64,000 bases of DNA from Glandiceps talaboti (GCF_964340395.1 NC_135563.1:4619422-4683421), one strand, 5' to 3'; numbered from the stretch's first letter, positions 33,405-46,759 are shown. Notes: generated from the sequence alone by a model not told the origin. Program-made: numbers and translations.

Positions 33405-34809
33405 TGATATATTGTTTAGAAAGATTGGACAGTCAGGTAGTCACAATTTTTAATCTGAATATCAATGAATAGCAGTGCTAAAATTTATAATTCCCTTTTT
33501 TCAGACAAGGACGACAATGAACAACTTCGAAATAAGTCACAGTGAACAAATGATTGAATAAAAACTTTGAGAAATCCTAAACTTGTAACCACCTGTTTCA
33601 TTTTTAAAATTGTTAGTACACTGCTGTGTTTATCATTCCCTCTTCAAATTCATGACATTTTGAAGAAAAAAAATCCCTGACTTTAAAAACTACCAAATGT
33701 GAACGAAAAACTTACAAATAATAGTCAAACAAACTTTAAAATAATTTATTTTTTTATTAATTAACCGTTACTGGCTGTGTATCATGATTTGGACCTGCTA
33801 TATCAAATGACAGCATAGTTATTACCGTAAACTTGCAATGATACGGAAAGCTGACATTAGGTGTCCTTGAAACTCAGAACTTGAATCTTTAACTAAAACT
33901 ATCAACAAAGTCAAAGTTGGGATGCTCTGTAAATATTACATTAATTGTTTTCTGATTTGCACAACAAGTTCGTTCTTCATGTCTGACCGGGCGCACACGC
34001 ATCGGCCGTCTATAGTGGCCATGCCAGTGATTACGCATTGATTCAGTGCCCAACATTCACATGTGTCACGAGCACTGTCAACATCATGCAACACGATCCC
34101 CTAACACAGCTTTTTCGGAATCAAAATACACATGTACTCATTTAATTTAACCCATCAACAAATGAAAATCACAACCTGTCCCATAAATTTGGTTCACGAA
34201 GGCTTCTGAGCTGTGGCATGGCAGATAGATGTTCCGGTAGCAAGTTCAGTGTTTCGCACACGTCAGTGATTAGGTCAGAGGTCACGACAGTGACAGTAGA
34301 CAAAACATGTGACGAGAGCCGTCCATTTCGACGTCTCGTCTAATCCCTCTAATGTTTTAATTTGTAGATTAAGTTTATCAAAGTTGATCTTTTTGTGGCA
34401 TTTTTTATTTTAACAATAGAACTGCGCGCTGTCACTGTATCTTATATGATGTCAACAAAACTTTCCCTTACGCAGTCAGTATACTTCTTGTGGGATTCAC
34501 GTTGAGTCAGAGCCGAGCCTGGCCTGGTCCGGCCGTAGACTTAGATAATTTTGATGTCTGCCGTAAAATGAATGCGCCAAAGCGACGCAAGGTGGGAAAA
34601 TTATTGCTTCATTTGTAATTTTAGGGGGCCAATGTCGCAAGGTCGTGGCCTCGCCAGAACTGGCCTAAGACGCCATGGGGAACCTTACAATTTTGCTGTG
34701 CTCAGGGGTCGGTCGGAAATAAAAAAAAACTTCTTTTTTTTCTGATGTCGGAGCTGCAAATTAGGGTCGGTCGGGAGATGAGAAACAGAAAAATAAAAAG
34801 GGCCGCCCT
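32046..34809. mobile_element. 2.8-kb non-autonomous TIR element, copy 2
   Basis: Same order and ends as 3982-6612 with many small differences, plus an insertion at about 33251-33408. Ends AGGGTGAGG / GCCGCCCT with inverted GTTTCTCATCTCC. No coding capacity. The outside flanks do not give a clear target-site duplication. Confidence 0.78.
33251..33408. mobile_element. Small insertion with a (TA)n tail inside copy 2
   Basis: Copy 1 reads directly from ttttaagt to the ...tatattgtttag junction, while copy 2 carries about 55 bp (ctctgccactgcggtatag ... tgatactcaccgag) bounded by TA repeats, then about 90 bp of (TA)n. This looks like a small microsatellite-associated insertion. Family unknown. Confidence 0.6.
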
Positions 34810-34885
34810 TATCTTGGGTACTATAGTGTAAATCTGCGGATAAATGAACATATAAACGTATATATAGCCCGTTATACATTATTAT

Positions 34886-35246
34886 TCAAAGGGGAACATC
34901 ACTCCAGGAAACAGAGACATTTTCATAAACTATGTGTTCTGGAGAGTCATCTCATTATTTGACATCACCTACAATTATTTGCGATTTTTTTTATATTGTG
35001 CACTGAATATTCATGGCAGCTGTTTCACACTGAAGTGCATAGCATTTTGTATATTCAGTGTTCAACCATTGAACAATGCATTTCACATGATGCAATCGCC
35101 CGTATCAAAGATACCCTATAAATTCACAAGCTTCAATGTGAAGTTTCTCTGAAATAATTGTACGTGATGTAAAATCATAAAATGACTCTCCAGAACCGAT
35201 GTTTTATTGAAATATCTATATTTCCTGGAGTAGCGTTCCTCTTTAA
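34886..35246. mobile_element. 360-bp MITE with TIRs of about 95 bp
   Basis: The left (34886-34981) and right (about 35148-35246) ends are inverted copies sharing gaac, actccaggaaa, ttctggagagtcat, acatcac and acaattattt. It lies 76 bp beyond the end of the 2.8-kb element. No coding capacity. Confidence 0.8.
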
Positions 35247-35439
35247 GACATTAAGTTTGAGGGTTGTATGTTATTGTATTCCAAGATTCAAATGATTGAC
35301 GTTCAGTGACCCATCAATGAGCGTTTTGTTAAAGACCTGCTTAAACAGATTCTCCATCATCATTTTTATAGCCAAATATAAAAGAAATAGCGCCAATAGC
35401 ATTGTAGCACAACTGTGCAGGTTTTAAAAATGTTTACCC

Positions 35440-35960
35440 ACATGCTGATCCATGCTAGGTATAGGTGTTCATTTGCTGAATGATTATCCAGTTGCCTATC
35501 CAACCGTGTTGTTATCTTTGCAATATACACAATCATTTGGTTGTTGTTATGGGTGTGGTCATGTTGCTGGACATATTTGCATACATTTTTTTTGAATGTT
35601 CGCATGAATTCCTGATGTTATCTTTGCAATATACGTGATCATTTAGCTGCTGCTCTGGGTGTGGTCTTGTTGCTAGGCAATTTACATACATGTTTTGAAT
35701 GTTTCTTTCCTTGTCTATTAATCCCTGTTGTTATCTTTGCAATGTATGTTTATTCAGTTGTCTATTAATCCTTGTTATCTTCGTGAAATATACCACCGTT
35801 TGGCTGTTGCTATGGGCATGGTCGTAGTAGCTAGGGACATTTGCATACATTTTTTGAAGGTTTACTCACTTGCCTACCAGATGATGTTGTTATTTGACCA
35901 AAATATACTGCCATTTGGTTGTTGCTATGGGTGTGGTTAATGGTTGCTAGGGACAATTGT
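35440..35960 (+). repeat. Diverged minisatellite, units of about 110 bp
   Basis: Four to five imperfect units built on ttatctttgcaatata, tggttgttgctatgggtgtgg, gttgctagggaca and tttgcatacat, separated by variable spacers. An (AC)n/(GACA)n array follows at 35970-36052. Confidence 0.75.
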
Positions 35961-35969
35961 GACTTTAAC

Positions 35970-36052
35970 TTGTTTACACACACACACAGACACACACACA
36001 CAGACACACACACATACATCCACACACAGACAGACAGACAGATAGACAGACA
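35970..36052. repeat. (AC)n / (GACA)n microsatellite
   Basis: Compound simple repeat ending the minisatellite region. It is followed by cttcgccatgcctatagcac, probably part of a dispersed repeat. Confidence 0.9.
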
Positions 36053-36399
36053 GAAACTTCGCCATGCCTATAGCACTACTGAACGGTATCAGTTCAGTTG
36101 TGCTAAAATGGCATATTGCTCTTGACTTGCGTTGGCTCTTACCATGTCATTGATACACATATCCAAACCGACAATAAATGTTTGTATAAATTATACACTA
36201 AGCAGTTTCATTTGAACATGTAGAACACTAAAGTGTGGACAAGACATTTCGCTTAGGCTTCGCTGAGCTCCCTTAGTAGACCCAAACCATCAAACTAGTT
36301 ATCGCTTATGTCCAGTCACGTGACCCAAAATGGTAATCAGACCAGTTGTTATTGTTTGTGGTTTACTCCATTTTCTCAATACATGTCGAGTTTTTATCC

Positions 36400-37435
36400 A
36401 GAAGCTTTCATGTACGTGTTAGTCTGTATGATTTGTTCTTCCATATCTTTTCAAGTCCTACTATTTTGAAGTCGGAAATGCAGTGGTTGGCTGAGTTGAA
36501 GTGGTTTGGTATTGGATATGTTTTGTTTTGTGTTGTGTTCCTTATCAGTGGTAAATGGTTCTGCATGCGGGTGTAGATGGTATCTCCCGTTTCTCCAACA
36601 TACATCATTTTTCCACACTTCTCACAATGCATGCCATATATTACGTCTGTTGTTTTGCAGTTTATGTGTCCGAAGATTGTGTATTTTGTATGTGTTGTTT
36701 TGCCCTGTGAATTCTGTCGGTGCTATCACGCCTTTGCAGATTGCTTTTCGAGATGCTTTGCATTGGTGTGATCCTGTTTCTTGTTTTGTTGAAATGTCTG
36801 TTGTGTTTCTTGTGGATAAGGAGAGATTCCAGATCTCGGCCTTTCTACATTATTAATGCGATCATTGGTTGTTGAGGGAAATCTAGTTAGCATCTTTGTG
36901 ATTTGTGGATCAGGATCTGTGGTGCCTCGGGCAGTGCGTTGGTGTATGTTACGGGGAAAATTACTCTTCCTTCATGCTTTTTGGCTTGTGCCTTTCTTTG
37001 ATGTAATGGATGTTGATTATGTCTACTTTCTTCAGTTGTTGTTCTATGTTTCTGTCGTATCCCATCTTCCTCATACGGCTCTTTGATTTCTCCCCGTTCT
37101 TCTATATAATCTTCGTTGTTTGAGCATAGTTTTTGCCGTTGTTGCGAGTCCGTATATACTATTGACTTTTTGACACTATTGTGATGATCTGACTCTGAGT
37201 GTAGGTATAGATGTCTGTCGGTAGGTTTGCTGTATTACGCTGTTGTGAATATTTTCGTTTTGTATTGTTGTGTTGACATTGAGAAATTCTATTGTTCTTG
37301 ATGAGTACGGGAGTTCTATTTGTATCTGTTGATGTATTGAATTCGCTAGTTCCTTGAAGTTGTTCAGATCTTGTATTGTGTGTGTCCAACTTTCTGTGTG
37401 AAATAGTGTGTGTGCGTCATCATATGAAACCACTA
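36400..37435 (-). mobile_element. Degraded, 5'-truncated Penelope-like retroelement (RT end plus GIY-YIG)
   Basis: Penelope-like elements encode a reverse transcriptase followed by a GIY-YIG endonuclease. On the minus strand, pieces in shifting frames follow that order. First, the end of the RT palm: S-Y-D-D at about 37416-37424, then T-L-F-H, and I-E-F-L-N-V. Next, a linker with S-I-Y-G-L-A, then C-S-N-N-E-D-Y and M-G-Y-D-R-N. Last, the GIY-YIG domain (about 36665-36408): D-V-I-Y-G-M-H-C-E-K-C, Y-V-G-E-T-G, I-Y-T-R-M, and N-H-F-N with L-E near the end. Several frameshifts and stops break it, and the RT fingers and 5' part are missing, so it is inactive. Confidence 0.85.
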
Positions 37436-37439
37436 ACCA

Positions 37440-38690
37440 CTATATGCTGAAACAAAACTGCATAGTGGAAGAGCTGAACAGCAGAACCAAGAATGTGTAG
37501 AATACTGTATATTAACATTTTTATCATGGTGAAATGTTATTAGAGACAGAAATAGATTACATGTTATTCGGATTTATACATCTGCACACTGTAACATACG
37601 CCGTGTGGTGGCGCCCTCACGCATCAGCCAGCCCGTTTCAATATGACGCACGTAAACAGACCTTTGGGGACGGGAGAATACGGCGTATCTGAGCTTAGAA
37701 CACATGTAGTATAGCTGGTGACTTTGCCATAGGGCTTGATAATGTTGTTAGCTCATAACAATATTTAACCAAAGCTTTGTCGAGCGAGCTAGCTAGCTAA
37801 GTAACAGTACTATATTAAATCACAATAACAGTTTGATGACAGGATCTGATATGCGCATGTTCAATGCAGTCATTAACACGTTTTGGCTGTAGCTTATCTA
37901 TTTCTCAATATATGGGTGGAAATTCAGAATGCTACGAAGTTTGGTGATTTGGTGTTTGAAGTAAGAGTATTTTTTCAGAAACGTTAAAATCATATTGTTT
38001 TTAATTCCAGCTCCTACTCTGCTTTTGGAACGTTACAAAGTTCTGGCTCAAATGTGAAATCAGAAATAAATCTTTATTCAAAGATGAATAAATCAGGTGG
38101 TCTCAGCTGTGGTAGAAGGTTAGACAGTGAACAGGGGTTCAGTGACCCAAGATTAACCCTACTCCACGACGTAACAAGTGAATACTCTATCCATTCACTT
38201 TTGGGATATTGCTGCAAAATATTTTGGACATCTCTGCTTGTGATAAACCACTGGTGACTCTTAGAATTATTGCACAGCTTGACTCTTAAAGGTCAAACAA
38301 ACAAACAAACAAACAAACAAACAAACAAACAAACAATCAATCAATAAATCAATAAAACAATATCAACAACAGAGTAAAATATTCTATCAAGTTACATGAA
38401 CCATGTCCGAACTTTTGATAGGGTTTTGATATATTTTCATGGTCTCAAAAACAATCTTTCAAAATCATGCCAATCACTCTTATTCTCACCTACAGCTCAG
38501 TATTTACTATCTGATATCTAAAATTCCTTGTCGTGGATGGTTGCCCGTAGGCATGGTAAGGTATCCATAATGTCCCGTCGAACCTCATACTGTTGTACAA
38601 AAACTCTATTTTCTGTTGTGGCACGAGGTGAAAATAAGAAAGTGTCATTTCATGCACTGGGTCCCGATGGAAATGATGGATTCCAGGCTA
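37440..38690. other. Intergenic with an (AAAC)n array
   Basis: (AAAC)n at about 38292-38336. An inverted pair tacgccgt/acggcgta lies about 80 bp apart near 37600-37690. No gene recognised. Confidence 0.5.
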
Positions 38691-38699
38691 TTGTCCCCC

Positions 38700-38985
<286 letters not shown>

Positions 38986-38989
38986 GCTA

Positions 38990-40375
38990 TACTGCACTGA
39001 ACACCAATTTTACAACTTGCCTAAGCCTAACAGATAGACTGTTTATGTCCTTATTCTAAAAAGAGAGTTCATTCCGGACCCAATTGATATTGAAGTAATA
39101 TATGATAGACTGAGGGTTTTTCATAAAATGGAAACAGCAGAAACATATGCATCTTATGTGAAACCCAGTGTAAACATAACATTTACAAGGGGAGAACATC
39201 TCACTATCTCAGTATATGATAACTCGTCGTATATACATATAATATCCAAACCTTAATTAACATTATTGCCAACAAATAACGCATATCATTAAAAGAATAT
39301 TAATTACAGGAGATTAAGTCAGTCTGAGAAAGGTAATATGAAAGGGATAAAATCTGTTTATATGCATACCAAGATAGTCGATTCGTTGTGGGCCATGAGG
39401 ATTGAATTAAAAAACGCCCTCAACGGCGAATCTTCCAGTGTCCAGAATCTTCTTCTCTGTCTATGATTCCAAGCATTTAAAGTCGACACTGCGGTGACCA
39501 TGTACACCAGTCTAAATGATACAATACCGTCTTACGTATAACAATGCTTCTCCTCTCGTGATGAGCTGATTATATAAACTTGATGATAGTAATGGTTTGT
39601 TGCATAGTTCGATATAACTTTATTCTTGTTTGGAAATTTAGAAAAGCGTGTACATCCTTTCGAATTGTGTTGTTACTTTACAGTGCACTGATATTTGTTT
39701 GTACGTTGATTAATTGAATATGATATCATAGACATATATATCACATCGTCCATGATCAAGTACACAGGGACGACTTTTGTCAATAAAACTGATAAATGTA
39801 GTTTAACAGCAAACATGCAAAAATACGCTCATAAACTATTTGTCGTCAAAATATATATTTTATTTGTTATGTTATGTCAAGAAGTATAGATTTATTTGAA
39901 GTAATAAACACGTACTCATGTTCTTTTTCGTACTCACGATCAGAATCATCATTCATTCATAAAAAAGTGATAAATATATAAGGCTGAAAAAATCTATAAC
40001 TTATCTAACTCATGGCAAGACCATACGCTGTTAACACAAAACTGTGAGCCAAAGCACAAAATTCAAGAGGTCCCATTCTTGTCTTTTTTTTCGACTAGCA
40101 ATAAGACTGTTGTTATACGGCGACCTGTTGACGCGATACAATCGGTGCCTGCGCCCGCAGCGGTTGTACGGAGATTTATTCCCCAAATATGTTTTAGGGG
40201 TTGACACTGAAGGGACCGTGCTGATCGATTTCTCCAAACATTCTAGGATTGACCTTCTATTTATTTTTTAATATAATGACCAGTCCCGATGATAGTTTTA
40301 GTCATCACTTCTTAGCAACATGAATGTTTTAACGCGAGGAATCACATACAGTAGCTTAAGGTCTAAAAAGTAATT
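38990..40375. other. Intergenic
   Basis: AT-rich sequence; no gene or clear element recognised. Confidence 0.55.
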
Positions 40376-40378
40376 GTT

Positions 40379-40701
40379 TGGTTCCGGTTACCCGATCGCG
40401 ACCCCACCTAGCTTTTCACTGCCGACCCTAAACCTTATTTTACGTATCCGAGAAAAAAAAAATCGCAAAATTGTGAAGTCTCACGAGAAATAGTGGATGC
40501 GGAAACTGACATTAACATAAAAAAACAACAAAAGAAACTCTCCTTGCAATGAATATACATCTGATAGGAAGAAATTAACAACACAGGGTCCATTTGGAAA
40601 ACAATGGCAACCCTAAACTAGACACTCATACATGAAAAAATAAAATAAAATAAAAACTCTACCTACCCCACCTATTCTAAAATTGAGTGTAACCGGAACC
40701 A
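40379..40701. mobile_element. 320-bp element with TGGTTCCGGTTAC inverted ends
   Basis: Left end TGGTTCCGGTTACCC at 40379; right end GTAACCGGAACCA at 40689-40701. A subterminal ccccacct segment is also mirrored near 40665. Non-coding; MITE-like. Confidence 0.7.
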
Positions 40702-40704
40702 CAC

Positions 40705-41430
40705 ATTTTTTTTATTACGCCTAATGGATATGTGATCAGGATTTTCTCAATATAATATTTAGATATCTATTCAGACGACTGAGAATCGAATAAAATAATA
40801 CTATGTGTGAATAAAAATGTCATATCCTTATTCAAAATCTGTTTCTCATCGATGGGAAAATTCAAAAGTGATGCGACGACGTGGTATTCTTTTCTTTTTT
40901 TTGTTGTTGAACAATATAAGTTAATGAAGAATGTCTCCCTCTACGTTCGCGATTTTACTTAGCCGGGTGAAGCAGTAGTAATATCCAGTACATTATACAA
41001 AACTTACATGTACCTTTACAAAAGCAAAATTAGGAAGTTATCTAAACAGTACAGTCCTGTTCCATCAAGAAAATCTCACATTCATTTCGACTATGATGTA
41101 GATTTAACGTGCCGCCTGCCTAACATTTTGACACAGAGGCTAATAATATACTGACATCAAACGCATTTACAACGTCAGTTTTGGCACAAACAAGAATTTA
41201 AAACCCTACAAATTTTGTTGCTCTAAGATTACACTGTACGTGTAGATTTGGAAAGGTTTCGTCGATATCTCGCATACAGACAGGGGGATTATTGCAGTGA
41301 CCCACTTTCTACTATTCATCCACACGAGTAACATACATTTAAGTGAATGCATGATATGAGATGAAATTTACTCACCGGGAAAGTATAAAGAAAAATAACA
41401 ATTGAACAAAGCTGAGAAGGTTTAGACAAC
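40705..41430. other. Intergenic
   Basis: No recognised feature. Confidence 0.55.
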
Positions 41431-41702
41431 CGCCACCACCACTACCACCATTACAGCAACTATATAGTAACCACCACCACAAAAAACCAACACCACAAGC
41501 ACTACCACCAGGAGCACCACCACCACCACCACCGCCACCACCGCTGCCACCACCACCACCACCACCACCGCTGACACCACCACCACCACCACCACCACCA
41601 CCGCCGCCGCCGCTTACACCACCACCACCACCACCACCACCACCACCACCACCATCACAATCACCACCACCACCACCACCACCACCACCACCACCACCAC
41701 CA
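41431..41702. repeat. (CCA)n trinucleotide array
   Basis: Long CAC/CCA array with CCG, GCT and TCA interruptions. The minus strand reads poly-Gly with Ser and Cys, which is not a credible protein. The minus strand is (TGG)n and could form G-rich structures. Confidence 0.95.
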
Positions 41703-41709
41703 ACAATGC

Positions 41710-43665
41710 AATAACCACAGCACATCATTCCTGCTCTATCTTTCACTGGAAACCTTAATTAATGTTTCTTTTAATAAGTCATCTAGATCTCGATAGCCTC
41801 TAAATTTGAACTTCACTTTAGGTGAAAAAAACACTAAAACAGTACTGGATATTTCAATCTACAGCTGAGGCAAGTCCCCTCTGAACACCTCTTTTTGGCA
41901 TCAACACGATAAATAATCGTTTAGTATTGTCAGATTCAACGCCAGGAGTGTACATTCATGTATTGCAAGGCGTTATATATGAGCGTTTAATAAATATCGT
42001 TAATGCCAACGCATTACTCGACAACGAGTTAAGAGAATTTTCGGAGGCAAATGAACCAAAGTAAAGTAGTGCTGTATGCAATCTTGTTGTCAAATTGCCT
42101 TAGCGGAAATTAAGCACCTTGTAGCATGATTTGTATAAACGAAAACATCAATTGCCGGTGTAGATAATTAGAAATTATGGTTACAAATGAAGCTGAGAGT
42201 ATGACTTGAACGAGGTACGACAGATTAATTTACCAACTTCGCCGTTTAAAGTGCGTCAACACAAATTGAATCTATAAATGATTATAGTCAATCATTAGGT
42301 GGCTGTGTTCATCGACTAATATCATGTTTATTGACGTCTTTGGGGGAAAAACAGGATAATTGTGTGGGTGCACCGATGATTTGACGACTGGATTAGAAGT
42401 CAGTCTGTTAGATGAATGGAAATTAAAGTGAGGCTTTAATAATCCTTCGCAACACATTTTTATTTTATTTTCAATCTGCGGAAGAGAATATCACAAAACA
42501 CGAAAACAATCCTAGAATCTAAGGGGGTTTAAATATCTACAATGTTCCTGTGTCTTTGCTACAATATGCACTCCCTAACCGTTGAATGATGGGGCAAAAC
42601 TTGCAAAAGTCGCAATTTTTTAGAGGGGTCAAATGCACAGCGCCATTTGAAATAGAACGTTAAGTTTGCAAAATTTACGGAACATGATAATTATCAACGT
42701 CTGGAATAATCTCGAAATATAGACTTCGATATTTCTGCTCGATAACAAGAAGAGATATTATATTCGAAATATATTGATTATTGACGATGGGTTATCACGT
42801 AGAACTTCTACATCGCCGTGTATCTTGCTCAACCATCAGTTTGTAACCACCGTTTAAACTACCGTCCGTACGTAGTTTTGGGCTCTAGATCTGGTCCTTG
42901 TATATTTAGATCGTAACCAGAGGAGACTAAAGGGATCTAATTCTTACCTAGAAAGGAAACTTCATTAGGTTGCTAGCTCCTTTACTATATCTACATAGCT
43001 GGGGTGTAGATGGCGCTGTCTTAAAAGTTGTACATGTGGTGATGCATGCTGACTTTGCAAACCGAGACACGGTGTTTACTTATTCTCAAACTTTACTTCT
43101 GACGACAACTGACATGTTTGACACAAATTGACTTAATTTTAAGTATACGGTGGCTTAATTGCAATTACATGTCATACCCATTGGCGTGTCCGCTAGGCCT
43201 TGTTTAACGAGGAGATTTTATGTTTATTGCACGTTGAGTTTTTTAGCGTTAAGAGACACAAATAACAGACATCTGATGGTCCAGTCATTATATCGTCTAC
43301 AAGTCGTGATCATGAATACACTTTACCCTTTTCTGTATGATGAACACCTTCTGATCTCCAAATGAAAGTTCTTCTGTGTTGCTAATTCAATGTGTTGCAT
43401 TAAACTTTTGATCCAAACACAAACTTAAAAATTGTTACCTGAAATATTCGACTGCGTACTTCAGTCTTTGTCAACAGATTTACATTATTATTCAGAAAAC
43501 GTGACCTTACGGATACGCGAGCTTTAATAGTAAAGGGGTCATAGGTACTAGGTGCCTGGAAGCTTGTATCGCCCTCTATCTAGAGATGGTTGGCATACAT
43601 GATGTATATGACCGGGTGTAAATGGCTTCCTTCACGCCTAACTCAAAATGCTTGGTTTCTGTATC
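41710..43665. other. Intergenic
   Basis: No recognised gene, RNA or element. Confidence 0.55.
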
Positions 43666-43670
43666 AAGGA

Positions 43671-43672
43671 CG

Positions 43673-43723
<51 letters not shown>

Positions 43724-43724
43724 T
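43671..43724. repeat. (TTTA)n microsatellite
   Basis: Tetranucleotide array followed by gene-free sequence to 44220. Confidence 0.95.
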
Positions 43725-44229
43725 TGCAACCCTTTTATATCAGGGGCTCCATAAGCTTGATAAGCGGACAGCACTAAAAGAAAATTAAAATACATACACT
43801 ACTAAATAATTAGAGAAGATATGACTAGTATTATCACAGACAGAAACAAACAAAACAACCAAACAAACGAAAGGGAAGTCTATGTTCTAAGAAGCTTGTT
43901 TTAAGTGATTCTCGACAAGATACTGTTACAGTAGTAGTTTGATCCTGGCATGGGATTTGATAGATGACGTCGACTCCACGCACATGGTTTTGTCAGGCTT
44001 CAAGTGTCTTTGGGGGACATCAATAATTACCTCAGAGTTCTTATTGGTTTGATGCATGTGTATATGTTATATTAAGCAAAGATCATCCTTAGTGCTTCTG
44101 AAGTGTCCTTGATGTATCACTGTAAAGGGAGAACCATTGATCCTTTGCTAGGTGAATTTGTTTAGTTTTTTACCCATATCTATGTAACACCTAGGTCGTT
44201 CGACAGCGATATATAAATACCACCACAAT

Positions 44230-44401
44230 CACATTCCAACCACCACCACCACCACCACAACAGAACCACCAGCATAATATCAAAAACGTACATTACACCA
44301 GTAGTACAATTATCACCTCGGTTAGAAACATCACGACAGGCACTAAAACATTCAACCAACACAAATAACACAACTACCATTGCCATCACTACCAACATAT
44401 T

Positions 44402-44446
<45 letters not shown>

Positions 44447-44484
44447 ATAATAACAACAATAATAATACCAACACCGACAACAGC

Positions 44485-44521
<37 letters not shown>

Positions 44522-44525
44522 CCAA
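44230..44525. repeat. (CCA)n and (AAC)n microsatellites
   Basis: A short CCA array at about 44236-44266 and two AAC arrays (about 44402-44445 and 44480-44521) with related triplets between them. Confidence 0.95.
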
Positions 44526-44693
44526 ATATCAGCAACGACAATTACTACTTTAAACTTGATGAAGTCGACTTTTTATTTATTCTTTATTTGACAAAATAAC
44601 TTTTTAAAAACCCGACCGTGTTCTCGTGCGTGAAATGGTAATAACCCGAGTGATTGCGAAACGATCCTTGAACGCGAAAGCTTTTATTTATTT

Positions 44694-44717
44694 ATTTTTT
44701 TTTGGGGGGGGGGGGGG
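44694..44717. repeat. Homopolymer T then G tract
   Basis: A run of T directly followed by about 15 G. Confidence 0.9.
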
Positions 44718-44719
44718 CT

Positions 44720-45300
44720 ACTAGTAACTGGGAAAAAGTGCAGGACAACATTTTCCTCACATGAACTAAAAGTGAAAAACAAATTCAAAACATTTGAAGA
44801 TTTATGAGACTAAACTTAGAAAACCTCCAAGGGACTGGTTTCAATCTAATGCTGATTGCAAATGAAGGAATAACGATGAAATGCTACTATTGGGACGAAC
44901 GATGACAAGAACAGCAACCGACAGAAGTCAAAAAATTCATCTTTCTTTCGTCTTCATTCTCATTTAAAGGTGTGTATGTGGAATCAAATATAACTGATGC
45001 CCTGTTTACTCATTGTAATGGCAAAAATCTGACTTATACACACCCACTATTTGTTTTTTTTTATCTCAATAGCTGTCAGACAATGTATAAAATGTTATTC
45101 ATCCATACTTTGATTATCTAGTTTATCACTCTTATAATTTTTGAAATTGGTAGCAAATTTCCTAGATCTACTATACGTGGAATTCTTGTTCCATACAACA
45201 CCAAACATCGAAATCTTTAAAAGAAAGACTTACCTATTTCAGGGAGTTTACCTGTCACTTTTTGTACAGCGCTTGAGAATATAAAATGAATTCGAAACTA
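44720..45300. other. Intergenic
   Basis: No recognised feature. Confidence 0.55.
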
Positions 45301-45309
45301 GGTGCCATA

Positions 45310-45496
45310 TCACATCATCACATCGTATCACATCGTATCATATCATATCATATCATATCATATCATATCATATCATATCATATCATATCATATCATATCA
45401 TATGATATCATAGCATATCATAGCATACCATATATATCGTATCGTATCGTGTCCTGCCGTGTCGTGTCGTGTCGTATCGTATCATATCATATCATA
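45310..45496. repeat. (ATATC)n pentanucleotide array with CGTATC/CGTGT variants
   Basis: A central ATATC array flanked by CGTAT and CGTGT units. Confidence 0.95.
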
Positions 45497-45499
45497 ATG

Positions 45500-46645
45500 T
45501 AAGATAAAAGTGACATATGAAATTTGTTGTGTTTATTTCTTATCAAGAATTTACGAACGTTATTCATCTTACTATTGAAATATCGCCATGTAACCATGAC
45601 ACTTGTAGAATTGTAGTTAAGCAATTTTTGTAAATGATTCTATGAAGTCATTTTTGGGAGCGCTAAAACGTTGCCTTCGACACCAGATAGATTAATTGCC
45701 CTGTATAAAACTGTCGTTGTTATATGGAGATTTTATACTGAGTTCAGGGCACAAATCGACACTTATACGACTCTGATTGAGTTATATGTATTCAATATTT
45801 AGATGAAAACAGTGCCTCAAGTTGGACCATGTCCCTCAAAGAGACACTCTGATAAATGGATAACCATCAACACTCTCGGACACTTCACTTATCGGCTGTA
45901 GTTCGATTTTCTGAACATAACATATCAGCCATAATCTTATTCTACCCTGCACAGCTGTATAACCACTCTTTTCCATCAGGCATCTTGATAACTTTAATCC
46001 ATTTAGTAGGTGAGATAAGGAATAGTATTGATTTTGGCGTTGTTTTATGTAAAAGTAAGCAAGTCACGATTTACAACAAACAACATAATGTTACTATGCA
46101 TGAAGTTATTCTGCAACAATTCATCTGCGATCAATATGCATAATGGTATGCAACCGAGCTAACTGTTCTGTCTAATGTACAGTGTACACAGCATCGTTAT
46201 ATTATTGTAAATGAAACAGTCACATAGTTCACTGCTTAGAGGAAGGGTTATTGAATATATTTGTAACAAGTATCAATACAAGTAATAATTGTCTTTGGCA
46301 CAGACAGAAAGTTACATTGTAACACTCACAGAATAGTTTCTTTGGTGAAAAAAAATGTTTTGAACAACGCTTTCGGATTTGTGTTATGTGTCTAACATAA
46401 GGCCATATGTTTTCAAAGAATACAATACATACAGGGTTGGTTCAGTTATAATGATGTTGACAAAACGGTGAGCATGGTTATAAGACATCTTCAAACTCAG
46501 ACCACTATAGAAAATTGTCTATAGTAGTTTGAGCTTCATACAAGGTAAACTCAAACTTTATTTGGGTAATGTCGTTTGTTTATTGAATTAATATTATTTA
46601 CAAATTACATGACATTTGATATGTGTGACCCACGTACACCCCCCT
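45500..46645. other. Intergenic
   Basis: Contains a short palindrome around ctcagaccactatag (46497-46532) similar to the one inside the 2.6-kb element. No gene recognised. Confidence 0.5.
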
Positions 46646-46649
46646 CCAC

Positions 46650-46758
46650 ACACACACACACGCACGCACACACACACACACACACACACACGCACGCACG
46701 CACACAGAGTCACACACACACACACACACACACGCACACACACACACACACATATATA
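46650..46758. repeat. (CA)n microsatellite with CG variants
   Basis: CACACA with CACGCACG interruptions, ending in TA repeats. Confidence 0.95.
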
Positions 46759-46759
46759 T

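Noticed and set aside
41372-41746. Poly-glycine frame of 124 codons on the minus strand
   Set aside because: Translation of the (CCA)n array.
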